Shown here piece after piece: positions 8,795 to 17,832 of a stretch of DNA of 64,000 bases. The DNA is taken from positions 62,001 to 126,000 of the forward strand of contig CAWGJU010000003.1 of assembly GCA_963822985.1 (NCBI GenBank), written 5' to 3'. The number at the start of each line of letters is the position of its first letter. Within the stretch, counting starts at the first letter, position 1. The notes beneath the pieces are model-generated. The model was given only the letters and a program-made list of their open reading frames with translations. It ran no database searches and was not told the origin of the DNA. A program made the translations under genes and the position numbers. This DNA is from Thermohalobaculum sp963822985. GTDB lineage: Bacteria > Pseudomonadota > Alphaproteobacteria > Rhodobacterales > Rhodobacteraceae.

Positions 8795-9623
8795 ATGACG
8801 GTGGAACGCATCCCAGAGCTGCGCGAGTCCGAGGCCCCGCCAGAGGTCAGCACGATCTATGACGACATCCGCGAACTCGACGGGCATCCCGCAGGTCAAC
8901 CTGATCTGGCGCCACTTGGCGCTCTGGCCCGCGGTACTGGAGTGGGCCTGGGAAACGGTTGGGCCGGCTTATCGGTCGGGCGCCGTCGCCGCGGCGGCCG
9001 AGCGGCTGGAGGCGGAGTTGACGGCGCCGGGGCTGGCGCCGCTGGCCGAGGCGGTGCCCGGGCCCCAGGCGGCCGAGGTCGAGCGGGTGCTCGCCATCTA
9101 CAACAGGGGCAACGCGTCGAACCTGATCGGGCTGACGGCCCTGTTGCAGGTGGCGGAGCGAAGCGGCGCGCGCCAAGCCGCCCGCGCCGCGCCCGTGCCC
9201 ACGCCCATGGCCGGGCGACGCCAGCCCGCGTCGGCGCCGGTTCCGCCGCTGCCCCGCAGAGAGGACGTGGCGCCGGAGACGCTGGCGCTGATCGACGAGC
9301 TCGCACAGCGGCAGGGGAGCGCGGCACGCGGAGTGACGCCGAGTCTCTGGCTGCATCTGGCGCACTGGCCCGACGCCGTGCTGCGGGCGCATGAGACCAT
9401 CGCGCCCCTCCTCGGAACGCCGGACTGGCAGGGCCGCGTTGAACGGCTGCTGGAAACCGCAGGGCTGGCGGCCGGGGAGGTGGCGGCGGGGCTGCGGGCG
9501 CCAACGAGGCCGCCCGACGCCGTGCTCCTGCCACGGCTGGCGATCGTGCGGCAGTTCGTCGGAACGACCATCCCGCAGATGCTGCTGGCCGGGCACATGC
9601 TCGCCGGCCCGCCGCCCGCCTAG
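8795..9623 (+). CDS. DehI-like (group I haloacid dehalogenase-related) protein, one frameshift
   Basis: Resembles the DehI family, which contains group I 2-haloacid dehalogenases and AhpD-like relatives built as a pseudo-dimer. The N-terminus (IYDDIREL) is in one frame. An extra G at about 8879 shifts to the frame carrying TGIPQVNLIWRHLA, after which a second half-repeat shows the parallel TPSLWLHLAHWP. Deleting that base yields a protein of about 275 residues. The start is 7 bases past the RraA stop. Its stop overlaps the stop of the convergent membrane protein by four bases. Catalytic residues cannot be checked with certainty, so dehalogenase activity is only a possibility. Confidence 0.6.
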
Positions 9624-11026
9624 CCGCCGCCCCTCAGGAGCCAAAAGGCGAGAGCAAGCGTCAGCACGGCGAGCCCGGTGAAGGCGCCGTTCCAGCGCCA
9701 TGTCAGCTCCGTGCCCGGATGATCCGTCATCCGGGTCAGCAGGAGCACCACCGATGCGAAGGGCGAGCATGTCATGCTGAGCGCCCAGCCGGTCGAGATG
9801 GCCAGCGCGGTCAGGGTGGGGCTCGCCGGCAGCGACGGCAGCGCGCCGAGGAGCGAGCCGAAGAAGACGGCCATCATGATCGGCGAGAGGGCGAGCTGGC
9901 TGAGCAGCGCGACCCCCACGGCGATGCCGATCAGGAAGAGCCACCCCGGCATCGCGCCGAGCCCGACCCACTCCGCCAGCGTCGCCGCCGGGACCAGCTC
10001 GGCCGCGACGCGTCCGATATAGCCCGAGGCGCCGAGCGTGATGGCGGCGGGCGCCGAGAGCGGCAGCGAGCCATAGGCCACGCGACCGAGCTGGCGCAGC
10101 GTCGGTCGGAGGACCGGCCCGCGCTGCTGGACCGCGAGCCAGCCGATCAGCAGCAGCGGCGCCGCGGCCATGAGGCCGGAGGTCACGCGCTGCCCGGTCA
10201 GCGCGATGATGCTCGCGGTCAGCCCGCCGAAGGCCGCACAGATCGCCGCGAAGCCGAGGAACGCCATGGCCGGAAAGCTGGGTGCGGGCGGGGGCTGCAG
10301 CCCGCGCGCCCGCGCGGTGTAGCGATGCCAGCGCCAGCGGTCCTCGACCCAGCCCACCATCATCATGACCGTCGCCAACATGGTGCCAAGCGCAATCCAG
10401 CGCGGGCGGTCGATGCCATCGATCAGCTGCATCACTGCAAGCGGCGCGACCGCGGTCGGCGACCAGACGACCGACCAGGCAAAGCCGCGCAGGATTGCCG
10501 AGAGCTGCCGGCGCTCGCGGATCGGGGTAAGCGGGTCGTCGGGCGCCTCCTCCGCGGCGCGGCGCACGAGCGGCGCGATCAGGCTTACCGTGCCGAGGTT
10601 GAAGACCGGCGACATCAGGTTCGCTCCGAGATAGAGCGCGAGAAAGCGGCGGCTGCCCGGCTGACGGGCGAGGTAATTGCCGCAGTCGGCGACCGAAGGC
10701 GAGCTGCGGGCGCCCTCCTGCACCAGCGAAATCAGCAGGATGAAGGCCATGAGGAAGCCGGCCTGGTCGAGCGCGATGCGCACGACCTCGGCGGGCGCGG
10801 GGTGCCAGTGCCAGGCCGCCCAGGTCAGCGCGACGGCCACGGTCAGCAGATAGGCCTCGCGCAGGCCCAGCCGCGGGACGGCGACCACGATCAGGAGCAG
10901 GATGGCGGCGTGCGAGGCCGTGCGTGCCCAGGCAAACCCAGTGAAGATATCGGTGAGCTCGAGCCCCATGACGGCGAGCAAGGCGAGCGTGACCACGCCC
11001 TGCCAGCACATCCCGTCAGGCCGCAT
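9620..11026 (-). CDS. Polytopic membrane protein, ion-transporter-like
   Basis: A 468-residue integral membrane protein with about 11-13 hydrophobic segments. The pattern includes an early LLIVVAVPRLGL helix, a re-entrant-like NLMSPVFNLGTVSLIAPLV loop, an internal WSPTAVAPLAVMQL segment and a final WALSMTCSPFASVVLL. The two similar Ser/Pro-containing half-motifs resemble the inverted-repeat hairpins of the ion transporter (SLC13/DASS-like) superfamily, but no family is certain. Its position beside catabolic genes would suit uptake of an organic acid. It ends tail-to-tail with the DehI-like gene. Confidence 0.55.
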   Translation of the reverse strand: MRPDGMCWQGVVTLALLAVMGLELTDIFTGFAWARTASHAAILLLIVVAVPRLGLREAYLLTVAVALTWAAWHWHPAPAEVVRIALDQAGFLMAFILLISLVQEGARSSPSVADCGNYLARQPGSRRFLALYLGANLMSPVFNLGTVSLIAPLVRRAAEEAPDDPLTPIRERRQLSAILRGFAWSVVWSPTAVAPLAVMQLIDGIDRPRWIALGTMLATVMMMVGWVEDRWRWHRYTARARGLQPPPAPSFPAMAFLGFAAICAAFGGLTASIIALTGQRVTSGLMAAAPLLLIGWLAVQQRGPVLRPTLRQLGRVAYGSLPLSAPAAITLGASGYIGRVAAELVPAATLAEWVGLGAMPGWLFLIGIAVGVALLSQLALSPIMMAVFFGSLLGALPSLPASPTLTALAISTGWALSMTCSPFASVVLLLTRMTDHPGTELTWRWNGAFTGLAVLTLALAFWLLRGGG

Positions 11027-11029
11027 CTT

Positions 11030-11380
11030 TCATCCGATATCCTCCGCGGCCGGCGATACGCGAGCCCAGCCCCGACGGGTGAGCTTGGCGACAACCGCGC
11101 CGCCCATCGAAGCAGGCATGTCGCGCCAGACCAAGCATCTGCCGACGGAGAAAGCAAAGGCGCGGAAGAACCCGGATCCGCGTCGGACGTCGTGGAACCG
11201 TCCTGAGGTCGTGCGGCTGCACCCGGACTCCCCGGCCAATCGCCGCGTCCCCAAGCCCAATCGATGCAGCCGCATCATCGCCGCCACCTCGTCCGACTGC
11301 AGCACGAACTGTCTCCGCGGATCCCTCGCCCGCAGAGGTCTTGCCACAGGCCGGTCTGACCCGCTCCGCCTCCGGACCAT
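11030..11380 (-). pseudogene. Remnant of a transposase-like helix-turn-helix protein
   Basis: The 394-base gap 11027-11420 holds no intact gene. On the minus strand a stretch reading DEVAAMMRLHRLGLGTRRLA followed by GCSRTT looks like the N-terminal helix-turn-helix of an IS21-type transposase or a related resolvase-like DNA-binding protein. Similarity stops after about 35 residues, and the other minus frame (PTRIRVL) could be its frameshifted continuation. No terminal inverted repeats or downstream istB-like gene are visible. It is therefore at most a relic of an insertion. Confidence 0.4.
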
Positions 11381-11420
11381 TTTCAGAGTTCGGCCGTGTC
11401 GCCGGCCAGCGTCTCACATG

Positions 11421-13019
11421 TCAATCGTCGAGAATCATGTCGGACGCTTTCTCGGCGATCATCAGCGTCGCTGCATTGGTATTTGCCGATGGCATGGACG
11501 GCATGACCGAGGCATCGACGACGCGGAGTCCGGCGAGCCCCCGGACGCGCAGGCGCTCGTCGACGACGGCGAGCGGATCCTGGCCCATCCGGCAGGTGCC
11601 GACGGCGTGGTAGACCGTGGCGCCGGTCCGGCGCACATGCGCCAGCAGGTCCTCGTCGCTTTGTGCCTCCGGGCCCGGCAGGGTCTCGCGCTCGCTGAGG
11701 TCCGCAAGTGCCTGGGTCCCGAGCAGCCGTCGGCACCAGCGCACGCCCGCCAGGGCGGCGCGCCTGTCCTCCTCGGCGGCGAGGTAGTTCGGCTGGATCG
11801 CCGGCGCTTCGCGCGGATCGGCGCTTTTGGCGCGGACATGGCCCCGGCTCTCGGGCCGCGTCTGCCAGAAGCCCGCCGTCATTCCGGGCGTGCGCTGCAG
11901 CTGGCCGGTGACGCCTTCCGAATAGCTGGCGGGCGTGAAGACGAGTTGCAGGTCCGGAGCGTCGAGCGCAGGGTCCGAGCGCACGAAGGCCGCGACGTGG
12001 GCCGGGCTGAAGGCCAGCAGCCCATTGCCGGCCGCCAGCCAGCGCGCGATCTCCCACCAGAGAAGCGGCCCATGCGCCAGCTCGTTCAGGGTTCCCGGCC
12101 GGCTGACCCGATGGACGACGCGCGCGGCATAGTGGTCGCGCAATCCCTCGCCGACGCCCGGCAGCGCGTGGCGCACCGGGACGCCTATGCCGGACAGATG
12201 CTCCGGCGACCCGATGCCCGACAGCTGCAGGAGGTGCGGCGAGCCGACCGCGCCGGCGCTGAGGATCACTTCGCGGCCGGCGCGGACGGTGCGCTCGCGG
12301 ACGCCGCGTCGGTAGCTCACCCCGCTGACGCGGCGCCCCTCCATCTCCAGGCCCAGCACCATGGCGTGGGTGATCACCCGAAGGTTCTGCCGGCGCATCG
12401 CCGGGCGAAGGAAGCTCGCCGCCGCGCTGGCCCGCCGGCCGTTGCGGATGGTGCGCTGGTAGTAGGCGACGCCCTCCTGGCTTGCCCCGTTGTAGTCCGG
12501 GTTCAGCGGCAGGCCGAGTTGCTGCGCGCCCTCGATGAACGCCTCGCAGATCGGGTGGCGCGCGTGGATGTCCGAGACATGCTGCGGCCCACCCGTGCCT
12601 CGGTACTCGTCCGCGCCGGCCGAGCGGTCCTCCGAGCGCCGGAAATAGGGCAGCACGTCGGCATATGACCAGCCGCGATTGCCCATCTGCGCCCAGCCAT
12701 CATAGTCGCGCGCCTGTCCGCGAACATAGAGATGCCCATTGATCGAGCTCGACCCGCCGAGCACGCGCCCGCGTGGGAAGTAGATGCGGCGCCCGTCGAC
12801 GCCCTCGCTCGGCTCCGTCGTGAAGCACCAGTTGAAGCGCGGGCTCTGGAAGGTCTTGAGAAACCCGGCCGGCGCCCAGATGTAGGGGTGCCGGTCGCTG
12901 CCGCCGGCCTCGAGCACGGCGACCGTGCTGCGCCCGTCGGCGGTCAGCCGGTTGGCGAGCACGCAGCCCGCCGAACCGGCGCCGACGATCACGTAGTCAT
13001 AAGTCTCGGGCTCGGCCAT
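11421..13019 (-). CDS. GMC family FAD oxidoreductase (choline/alcohol dehydrogenase-like)
   Basis: A 532-residue glucose-methanol-choline oxidoreductase that oxidises an alcohol with FAD. The ADP-binding motif IVGAGSAGCVLANRL is near residue 10. GMC signature 1 (GRVLGGSSSINGHLYVRG) is near residue 83, signature 2 (GAVGSPHLLQLSGIG) is mid-protein, and the catalytic His is in YHAVGTCRMG, with the partner NxN-type segment in SANTNAATLMIAEK. Length matches the family. It starts 7 bases after the dioxygenase stop, so it is the second gene of a dioxygenase-GMC operon. BetA is possible, but no betaine genes are near, so the alcohol substrate is left open. Confidence 0.92.
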   Translation of the reverse strand: MAEPETYDYVIVGAGSAGCVLANRLTADGRSTVAVLEAGGSDRHPYIWAPAGFLKTFQSPRFNWCFTTEPSEGVDGRRIYFPRGRVLGGSSSINGHLYVRGQARDYDGWAQMGNRGWSYADVLPYFRRSEDRSAGADEYRGTGGPQHVSDIHARHPICEAFIEGAQQLGLPLNPDYNGASQEGVAYYQRTIRNGRRASAAASFLRPAMRRQNLRVITHAMVLGLEMEGRRVSGVSYRRGVRERTVRAGREVILSAGAVGSPHLLQLSGIGSPEHLSGIGVPVRHALPGVGEGLRDHYAARVVHRVSRPGTLNELAHGPLLWWEIARWLAAGNGLLAFSPAHVAAFVRSDPALDAPDLQLVFTPASYSEGVTGQLQRTPGMTAGFWQTRPESRGHVRAKSADPREAPAIQPNYLAAEEDRRAALAGVRWCRRLLGTQALADLSERETLPGPEAQSDEDLLAHVRRTGATVYHAVGTCRMGQDPLAVVDERLRVRGLAGLRVVDASVMPSMPSANTNAATLMIAEKASDMILDD

Positions 13020-13026
13020 GCGCCGG

Positions 13027-13890
13027 TCAGGCTGCGATGGAAGCGATCGTCGGCGCGTCGCCGGCGATGGTTGTGCGCACCATCAGCCGGCGCTCGGCCG
13101 TGCTGGCGAAGGGCGTGGCCCGGTGCAGCACGGCGCGGTTGTCCCACAGGATCATGTCATGCGGCCGCCACGGGTGGCTGTAGACGAAGCGCCGGTCCGT
13201 CGCGAAGTCCATCAGCCGGTCGATGAGCGCGCGCCCCTCGGCCTCGCCCATCCCCTCGACCGCGGCGCAGTGCGCCCCCAGGTAGAGGGACGGGCCGTGC
13301 CGCCCGTGGTCGAGCACCATCGCCTGGCGAACGGGCGGCACCGCGGCGCGCTCCTCCTCCGTCACCAGCTTCGGGTCGATCTTGGCCCGGCCATAGGCGT
13401 AGTCGTGGATCGCCACCCGGCCCTCTACCGCCCGCTTCAGCTCGTCCGGCAGCGCGGCATAGACGGCGCGCATCGAGATGTACTCGGTGTTGCCGCCGGC
13501 CGACGGGATGATCCGCGCCGACAGCATCGAGGCCTTCGCGGGCACCGGCTTGAACGAGCTGTCGGCATGCCACTGCTGGTTGGCGCGGTTGTTCAGCACC
13601 TGCCGATCGGTCGGCGGCTGGATCTCGCCGTCCGCGCCGATATTGGTCAGCACCACCAGCTCGCTCCCGGCGCCAGGCGTGCCGACCTTGGTTGTCTCGA
13701 GCTGGCCGAATTCGCGGCTGAAGGCGACCTGCTGCTCGTCGGTCACGTTCTGGTCCCGGAACACCAGCACCGAGAACCGGGCGAATGCCTCCCTGATCTC
13801 GTCCAGCTCGCCCGGGTCCACAGGCCCGGAGAGATCGAGGCCCGTCACCTCGGCGGCAAAGAGCGGGTGCAGCGGGTCGTTGCTGACCAT
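13027..13890 (-). CDS. TauD/TfdA family Fe(II)/2-oxoglutarate dioxygenase
   Basis: Non-heme iron dioxygenase of 287 residues that couples 2-oxoglutarate decarboxylation to hydroxylation. The facial triad is visible as His108-x-Asp110 in WHADSSF and a distal His near 256 in NRAVLHRATPF. The 2-oxoglutarate-binding arginine follows in RRLMVRTTI. The start at 13890 is preceded by GGAGG with good spacing; a 13-residue longer start at 13929 lacks one. It resembles 2,4-D/alpha-ketoglutarate dioxygenases more than taurine dioxygenase in its HADSSFKPVPA segment. It is followed by the GMC gene and preceded by a LysR regulator on the same strand. The substrate is unknown. Confidence 0.9.
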   Translation of the reverse strand: MVSNDPLHPLFAAEVTGLDLSGPVDPGELDEIREAFARFSVLVFRDQNVTDEQQVAFSREFGQLETTKVGTPGAGSELVVLTNIGADGEIQPPTDRQVLNNRANQQWHADSSFKPVPAKASMLSARIIPSAGGNTEYISMRAVYAALPDELKRAVEGRVAIHDYAYGRAKIDPKLVTEEERAAVPPVRQAMVLDHGRHGPSLYLGAHCAAVEGMGEAEGRALIDRLMDFATDRRFVYSHPWRPHDMILWDNRAVLHRATPFASTAERRLMVRTTIAGDAPTIASIAA

Positions 13891-13993
13891 GGCGTCCTCC
13901 ATCCGTTCGGTCGCCGCGACCATCCCCAATCGGCCGAGAGTGCGCTACTGGGATTTTGCAACAGATATTCTCCCGTTTTCCGGGACAGTCGAG

Positions 13994-14911
13994 TCACGGC
14001 CCGGCCGCCAGATCCCCCTCGAACCGTCGCCCTTCCAGGTGAACCAGAAAGGCCGCAATCTTCGCCGGCACGGGTTCGACCCGCCGGTGGACGGCCGCGA
14101 TCTCGCGGTCGAAGCCGGATGGCCAGGCGGCGACCTGCGGAAGGCAGCGAACGAGCCGACCGGCCGCGATGTCGCCCGCGATCATCCAGGCCGGCAGCAG
14201 GATCAGCCCCAGCCCGGCGACGGCGGCTTCCCGCAGCACCTCGCCGTTGGTCGCCCGCAGCGGCCCGCGCACCTGGAGCTCCCGGCGGCCGGCGGGCGTC
14301 TCGAAGGTCCAGACCGGCTCGGTCTCGGCGCGGCGATAGGTCAGGCAGTCGTGCGCGCCGACGGCCTCGACGTCAGCCGGCATGCCGACGCGCGCCAGGT
14401 AGCCGGGACTTGCGGCCAGGATGCGCCGGCCACTCGCCAGCTGGTGCGAGACCAGCGTCTTCTCGGCCGGCGCGCCGAGGCGGATGACCAGGTCCACGTC
14501 CTCGCCCGGCGCGATCTCGACCGCCTCGGTCAGCTGCAGGTCGATGGCGACATTCAGATGCGCGGACAGAAATTGCGGCAGCAGCGGTGCGATGTGCCGC
14601 ATCGCGAACGACCGCCTCGCCAGGATCCGCAGCGTGCCCGAAGGCAGGCGCGGGTCCTCGCCGGCCTCGCGCAAGGCGAGGTCGACACCCGCGACCAGCG
14701 GCGCGACGCGGTTGCGCAGGCGGCGCCCCGCCTCTGTCGGCGCGACATAGCGTGTCGTCCGGTCGAGCAGCCGGATGCCGAGTTCCTGCTCGAGCTCCAT
14801 CAGGCGCCGCGAGGCGCTCGTTGTCGAGAGACCGTGCCGCTGCGCTGCGCGGGAGATCGACCCCGCATCCACGGCGCTGACGAAGACCTTCAGCGTCGAC
14901 AGCCGATCCAT
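13994..14911 (-). CDS. LysR-type transcriptional regulator
   Basis: A 305-residue LTTR. The winged HTH spans about residues 3-62 (LKVFVSAVDAGSISRAAQ, then STTSASRRLMELEQELG and LLDRTTRYVAPTEAG). The effector-binding domain follows (VDLVIRLGAP, RILAASPGYLA, GLGLILLPAWM). It belongs to the CrgA/AaeR-like subgroup by these segments. It lies 103 bases upstream of the dioxygenase on the same strand and is the likely regulator of the dioxygenase-GMC pair. The start at 14911 is the conserved MDRLSTLKVF; upstream in-frame codons extend into non-family sequence. Confidence 0.92.
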   Translation of the reverse strand: MDRLSTLKVFVSAVDAGSISRAAQRHGLSTTSASRRLMELEQELGIRLLDRTTRYVAPTEAGRRLRNRVAPLVAGVDLALREAGEDPRLPSGTLRILARRSFAMRHIAPLLPQFLSAHLNVAIDLQLTEAVEIAPGEDVDLVIRLGAPAEKTLVSHQLASGRRILAASPGYLARVGMPADVEAVGAHDCLTYRRAETEPVWTFETPAGRRELQVRGPLRATNGEVLREAAVAGLGLILLPAWMIAGDIAAGRLVRCLPQVAAWPSGFDREIAAVHRRVEPVPAKIAAFLVHLEGRRFEGDLAAGP

Positions 14912-15283
14912 CTTCAAAACTCTTCGTCCCGTGATTTGGAGGAAGCTGGAAGCCAAGACTATCTGGAGAGAGCATGACGCCGCCCCAGCTTTGTCGGAGG
15001 GCAAAGGCGAGCGGCCCGGCCGGGAGCGTCCGCTTTGCGACCGGCCGCCGCTCGCAACGCCGTTGATGCACGATCATGCGCTGCGCGCAGGCAACCGCGC
15101 ACCAAGTCGCGCCGTGCGCGCGAGCTTCGCCGACAAGCGCCTGGTGCACGCCCCTGGTGCCGGCGACCATGCCCCGTGTGATTTCCTGGGCGTACCCGTC
15201 GCCGCGATCCCGCCTGGCGAATACCTGCGTCCCCGAAAAGAACCAGCTTGAACCGAGCGGCTCTTGCGGTAAGCAGCGCGGCG
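14912..15283. other. 372-base intergenic region without a recognisable gene
   Basis: Lies between the divergent lysR (-) and psd (+) genes and should hold both promoters. A minus-strand open frame around 15010-15230 (reading GTRGVHQALVGEARAHGAT) has no family I recognise. No RNA gene, terminator or clear operator was seen. Confidence 0.5.
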
Positions 15284-16015
15284 ATGTCCCACCACCCCAA
15301 ACCTCCAGAACGGACGAGGCCGATCGGCCTGATCACGTCCGCACTGAAACCGCCGCACCGCGAGGGCTATCCCTTCCTGGTCCTGTTCGCGGCGGCGACG
15401 TTTGGGCTGTTCTTCGTGTGGGAAGTGCTGGGCTGGATCGGGGTGGCCCTGACGGCCTGGTGCTATTATTTCTTCCGCGATCCCGAGCGGGTCACGCCGG
15501 TGCGGGAAGGGCTTGTCGTCAGCCCGGCGGACGGTCTGGTGTCGATGATCGAACCGGCAGTGCCGCCAGGCGAGCTCGGCATGGGCCCGCAAGCGGTGAC
15601 CCGGATCAGCATCTTCATGAACCTGTTCGACTGTCACGTGAACCGCTGGCCCAGCGAGGGCATCGTCGAGAAAATCGCCTACCGGCCGGGCAAGTTCTTC
15701 AACGCCTCGTTGGACAAAGCCAGCATCGACAATGAGAGGAACGGGCTGGCGGTGAGGCTGCCAGATGGGCGGCAGATCGCCGTCGTTCAGATCGCGGGGC
15801 TGGTGGCCCGCCGCATCTGCTGCGATGTCGGCGAGGGTGCGCGGCTCGCCACCGGAGAGCGCTTCGGCATGATTCGGTTCGGCTCCCGCCTGGATGTGTA
15901 CCTCCCCGACGGTGTGGCGCCCGCCGTGGCGGTCGGCCAATCGACGATCGCCGGCGAGACCATCATCGCCGACCTCAAATCGCGGGAACCTGCGCGCGTC
16001 GGCGCTGTTCGCTGA
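15284..16015 (+). CDS. psd: Phosphatidylserine decarboxylase proenzyme
   Basis: Pyruvoyl enzyme converting phosphatidylserine to phosphatidylethanolamine at the inner membrane. The protein is of the short PSD-A type (243 residues). It has an N-terminal hydrophobic segment (FLVLFAAATFGLFFVW), the PADG motif, MNLFDCHVNRWP with the conserved His, and the self-cleavage site Gly200-Ser201 in RFGSRLD that yields the pyruvoyl group. ATG 15284 is used; TTG 15248 would add 12 residues and has no better ribosome site. The stop is followed two bases later by the pssA ATG, so the two are a unit. Confidence 0.93.
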   Translation: MSHHPKPPERTRPIGLITSALKPPHREGYPFLVLFAAATFGLFFVWEVLGWIGVALTAWCYYFFRDPERVTPVREGLVVSPADGLVSMIEPAVPPGELGMGPQAVTRISIFMNLFDCHVNRWPSEGIVEKIAYRPGKFFNASLDKASIDNERNGLAVRLPDGRQIAVVQIAGLVARRICCDVGEGARLATGERFGMIRFGSRLDVYLPDGVAPAVAVGQSTIAGETIIADLKSREPARVGAVR

Positions 16016-16017
16016 AA

Positions 16018-16768
16018 ATGAAGGGGAACGGCTCAGAGCGGGAAAAGCTGCCGCTGGTCAATCTCTTGCCCAACCTGGTGACGATTCTCGGCCTATGCGC
16101 CGGGCTGACTTCGATCCGGTTCGCTATCGGCGGCGACTACCGTTTCGCGGCAGGGCTGATCGTGTTCGCCGCGCTGGCCGACGGGCTCGACGGCCTTCTC
16201 GCCCGGCGGCTGAAGGCGACGAGCGATCTGGGCGCCGAGCTCGACTTCCTCGCGGATTTCCTGAGTTTCGGCGTCGCCCCGGGGTTGCTGGTGTTCCAGG
16301 CGCTGATTGTGGATCTCGGAGGCGCCGGCTGGCTTTTCGTGCTCGTCTTCACGATCTGTTGCTGCCTGAGACTTCGCGCGCTTCAACGTCGCGAAGGCGC
16401 TGGAATCGGCTGCCGAGCAGGAGCCCAGGAGGCATTTCGTCGGCGTCCCGGCTCCCGCCGGCGCGTTGCTGGCGCTGCTGCCGATCTTCCTGCTGTTCGA
16501 GGGGTACGTCGATGCCTCGACAGCCCAGTTTCCGACGGCGGCATGGCTTGCGGTCGTCGGCGCCCTCATGGTGAGCGAGTTGCCGACCATTTCACCCAGA
16601 TCAGTGTTCATTCGCAGGGACAGGATCATCTGGCTGCTGATCGCGACGGCGATCATCATCGGCGGCCTTCTGACGCGGTTCTGGCTCTCTCTGATCCTGA
16701 TCGACGCGGCCTATATGGTGTTGCTGGCGCATTCGCTCGTGGTCAGAGCGCGCCAGAACCGCGCCTGA
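16018..16768 (+). CDS. pssA: CDP-diacylglycerol-serine O-phosphatidyltransferase (one frameshift)
   Basis: Integral-membrane CDP-alcohol phosphatidyltransferase making phosphatidylserine from CDP-diacylglycerol and serine. The signature D-G-x2-A-R-x8-G-x3-D-x3-D is intact (DGLLARRL ... LGAELDFLADF). One extra C at about 16375 throws the frame. Removing it restores RLARFNVAKALE, FVGVPAPAGALL and the remaining transmembrane helices, ending at 16768. The whole protein would be about 249 residues, normal for type II PssA. The start is 2 bases after psd. Because PE synthesis needs it, a sequencing insertion is likelier than a real null. Confidence 0.85.
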
Positions 16769-16792
16769 GATCTAACGCAGAAGGAAGCATGG

Positions 16793-17416
16793 ATGGAGAT
16801 CAGGGCAGTAAGGTCCTCCTACAGGCGGTGGGCTCCCGTCTACGACGAGACTTTCGGGGCTGTCACGCGCACCGGCCGGCGCAAGGCGGTCGACTATATC
16901 AACAGCCGCAGCGGGAGCGTCCTCGAGGTCGGTGTCGGGACCGGCTTGTCGCTCGGCGACTACGCGCCGCACCTCGAGGTCACGGGGGTCGACGTCTCTG
17001 CCGAGATGCTGGCGAAGGCGCGCCGCAAGGTGAAAAGGCAGGGCATTCGGCACGTCGCCTCGCTGCGCGAGATGGATGCGCGCGCGCTTGATTTCCCCGA
17101 TGACCAGTTCGACACGGTCGTGGCGATGTATCTGGTGTCGGTCGTCCCCGAGCCGGAAAAGGTGGTCAGCGAAATGGCACGTGTCTGCAAGCCCGGCGGC
17201 GAGGTGCTGATCATCAATCATTTCGCGCGCGACGGCGGCGCGCTGGCGGCGGCCGAGAGGGCCGCGGCGCCGTTCGCGGACCTGCTGGGCTGGCACTCCG
17301 ATTTCGCGATGGACCGGGTGCTGGGTGTTGGGAGCCTGGCCGTGGAGGAAGTGCGGCCGCTCCCGCCGTTCGGGATGTTCACCTTTCTGCGGCAACGCAA
17401 GCGACAGGAAGTCTGA
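16793..17416 (+). CDS. pmtA: Phosphatidylethanolamine N-methyltransferase PmtA-type
   Basis: A 207-residue class I SAM methyltransferase. It shows SSYRRWAPVYDETFG at the N-terminus, the SAM motif I VLEVGVGTGLSL near residue 43, acidic VTGVDVSAEML, DDQFDTVVAMYLVSVVPEPE and VLIINHFAR, matching the Rhodobacter-type PmtA that methylates PE three times to phosphatidylcholine. The ATG at 16793 follows AAGGAAG. Its place directly after psd and pssA gives a complete PS to PE to PC route. A UbiE-like methyltransferase is the only serious alternative, and the context argues against it. Confidence 0.88.
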   Translation: MEIRAVRSSYRRWAPVYDETFGAVTRTGRRKAVDYINSRSGSVLEVGVGTGLSLGDYAPHLEVTGVDVSAEMLAKARRKVKRQGIRHVASLREMDARALDFPDDQFDTVVAMYLVSVVPEPEKVVSEMARVCKPGGEVLIINHFARDGGALAAAERAAAPFADLLGWHSDFAMDRVLGVGSLAVEEVRPLPPFGMFTFLRQRKRQEV

Positions 17417-17547
17417 GCGGCGCCTCGCGCGACAGAGGGCAGTCAGCTACATCGCGCATCGCCTAGCGGCGCTCATCACAAAGGGGGGACAATTCGCCGC
17501 CAGTGATGGCGAGCCCCTCCGCTCGCTATCGGGGCCGGGCGCCCTAG

Positions 17548-17832
17548 GTGCTACCGCGGATACGCCGGACCGACAGCATAGCCGTCACCCAGGGCTGCGA
17601 GCGCACATTCTATGATTCTGTCGCCGTCCGCTGGTGGAGCGGCGAGGTGCGTGGGCTTGGATTGCTGAAAAACACGGCCCCGGACCGGCTGCGCTGGTTC
17701 GACCGCCACTTCGACTGGCGCAGCAAGCGGGTGCTCGACCTTGGTTGCGCGGCCCAGTTCATGGCCGAGGCGATGGAGGGTTGCGGTGCCCCGGTCTACA
17801 TTGGCGTGACTGCCAAGGCGGTCGCGCCATGA
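17548..17832 (+). pseudogene. Truncated UbiG-like methyltransferase remnant
   Basis: Ninety-odd residues resembling the N-terminus of the ubiquinone O-methyltransferase UbiG: FYDSVAVRWWSGEVRG, LRWFDRHFDWRSKRVLDLGC. The SAM-binding glycine motif is corrupted (CAAQF where CGGGF is expected), and the reading frame stops about 35 residues later without the rest of the domain. The region 17417-17600 before it has no gene. Its TGA overlaps the ATG of the next gene as ATGA. Most likely it is a decayed partial duplicate. Confidence 0.6.

Noticed and set aside
14959..15336. Minus-strand open frame between lysR and psd
   Set aside because: Overlaps the psd start, Arg-rich, no family resemblance.
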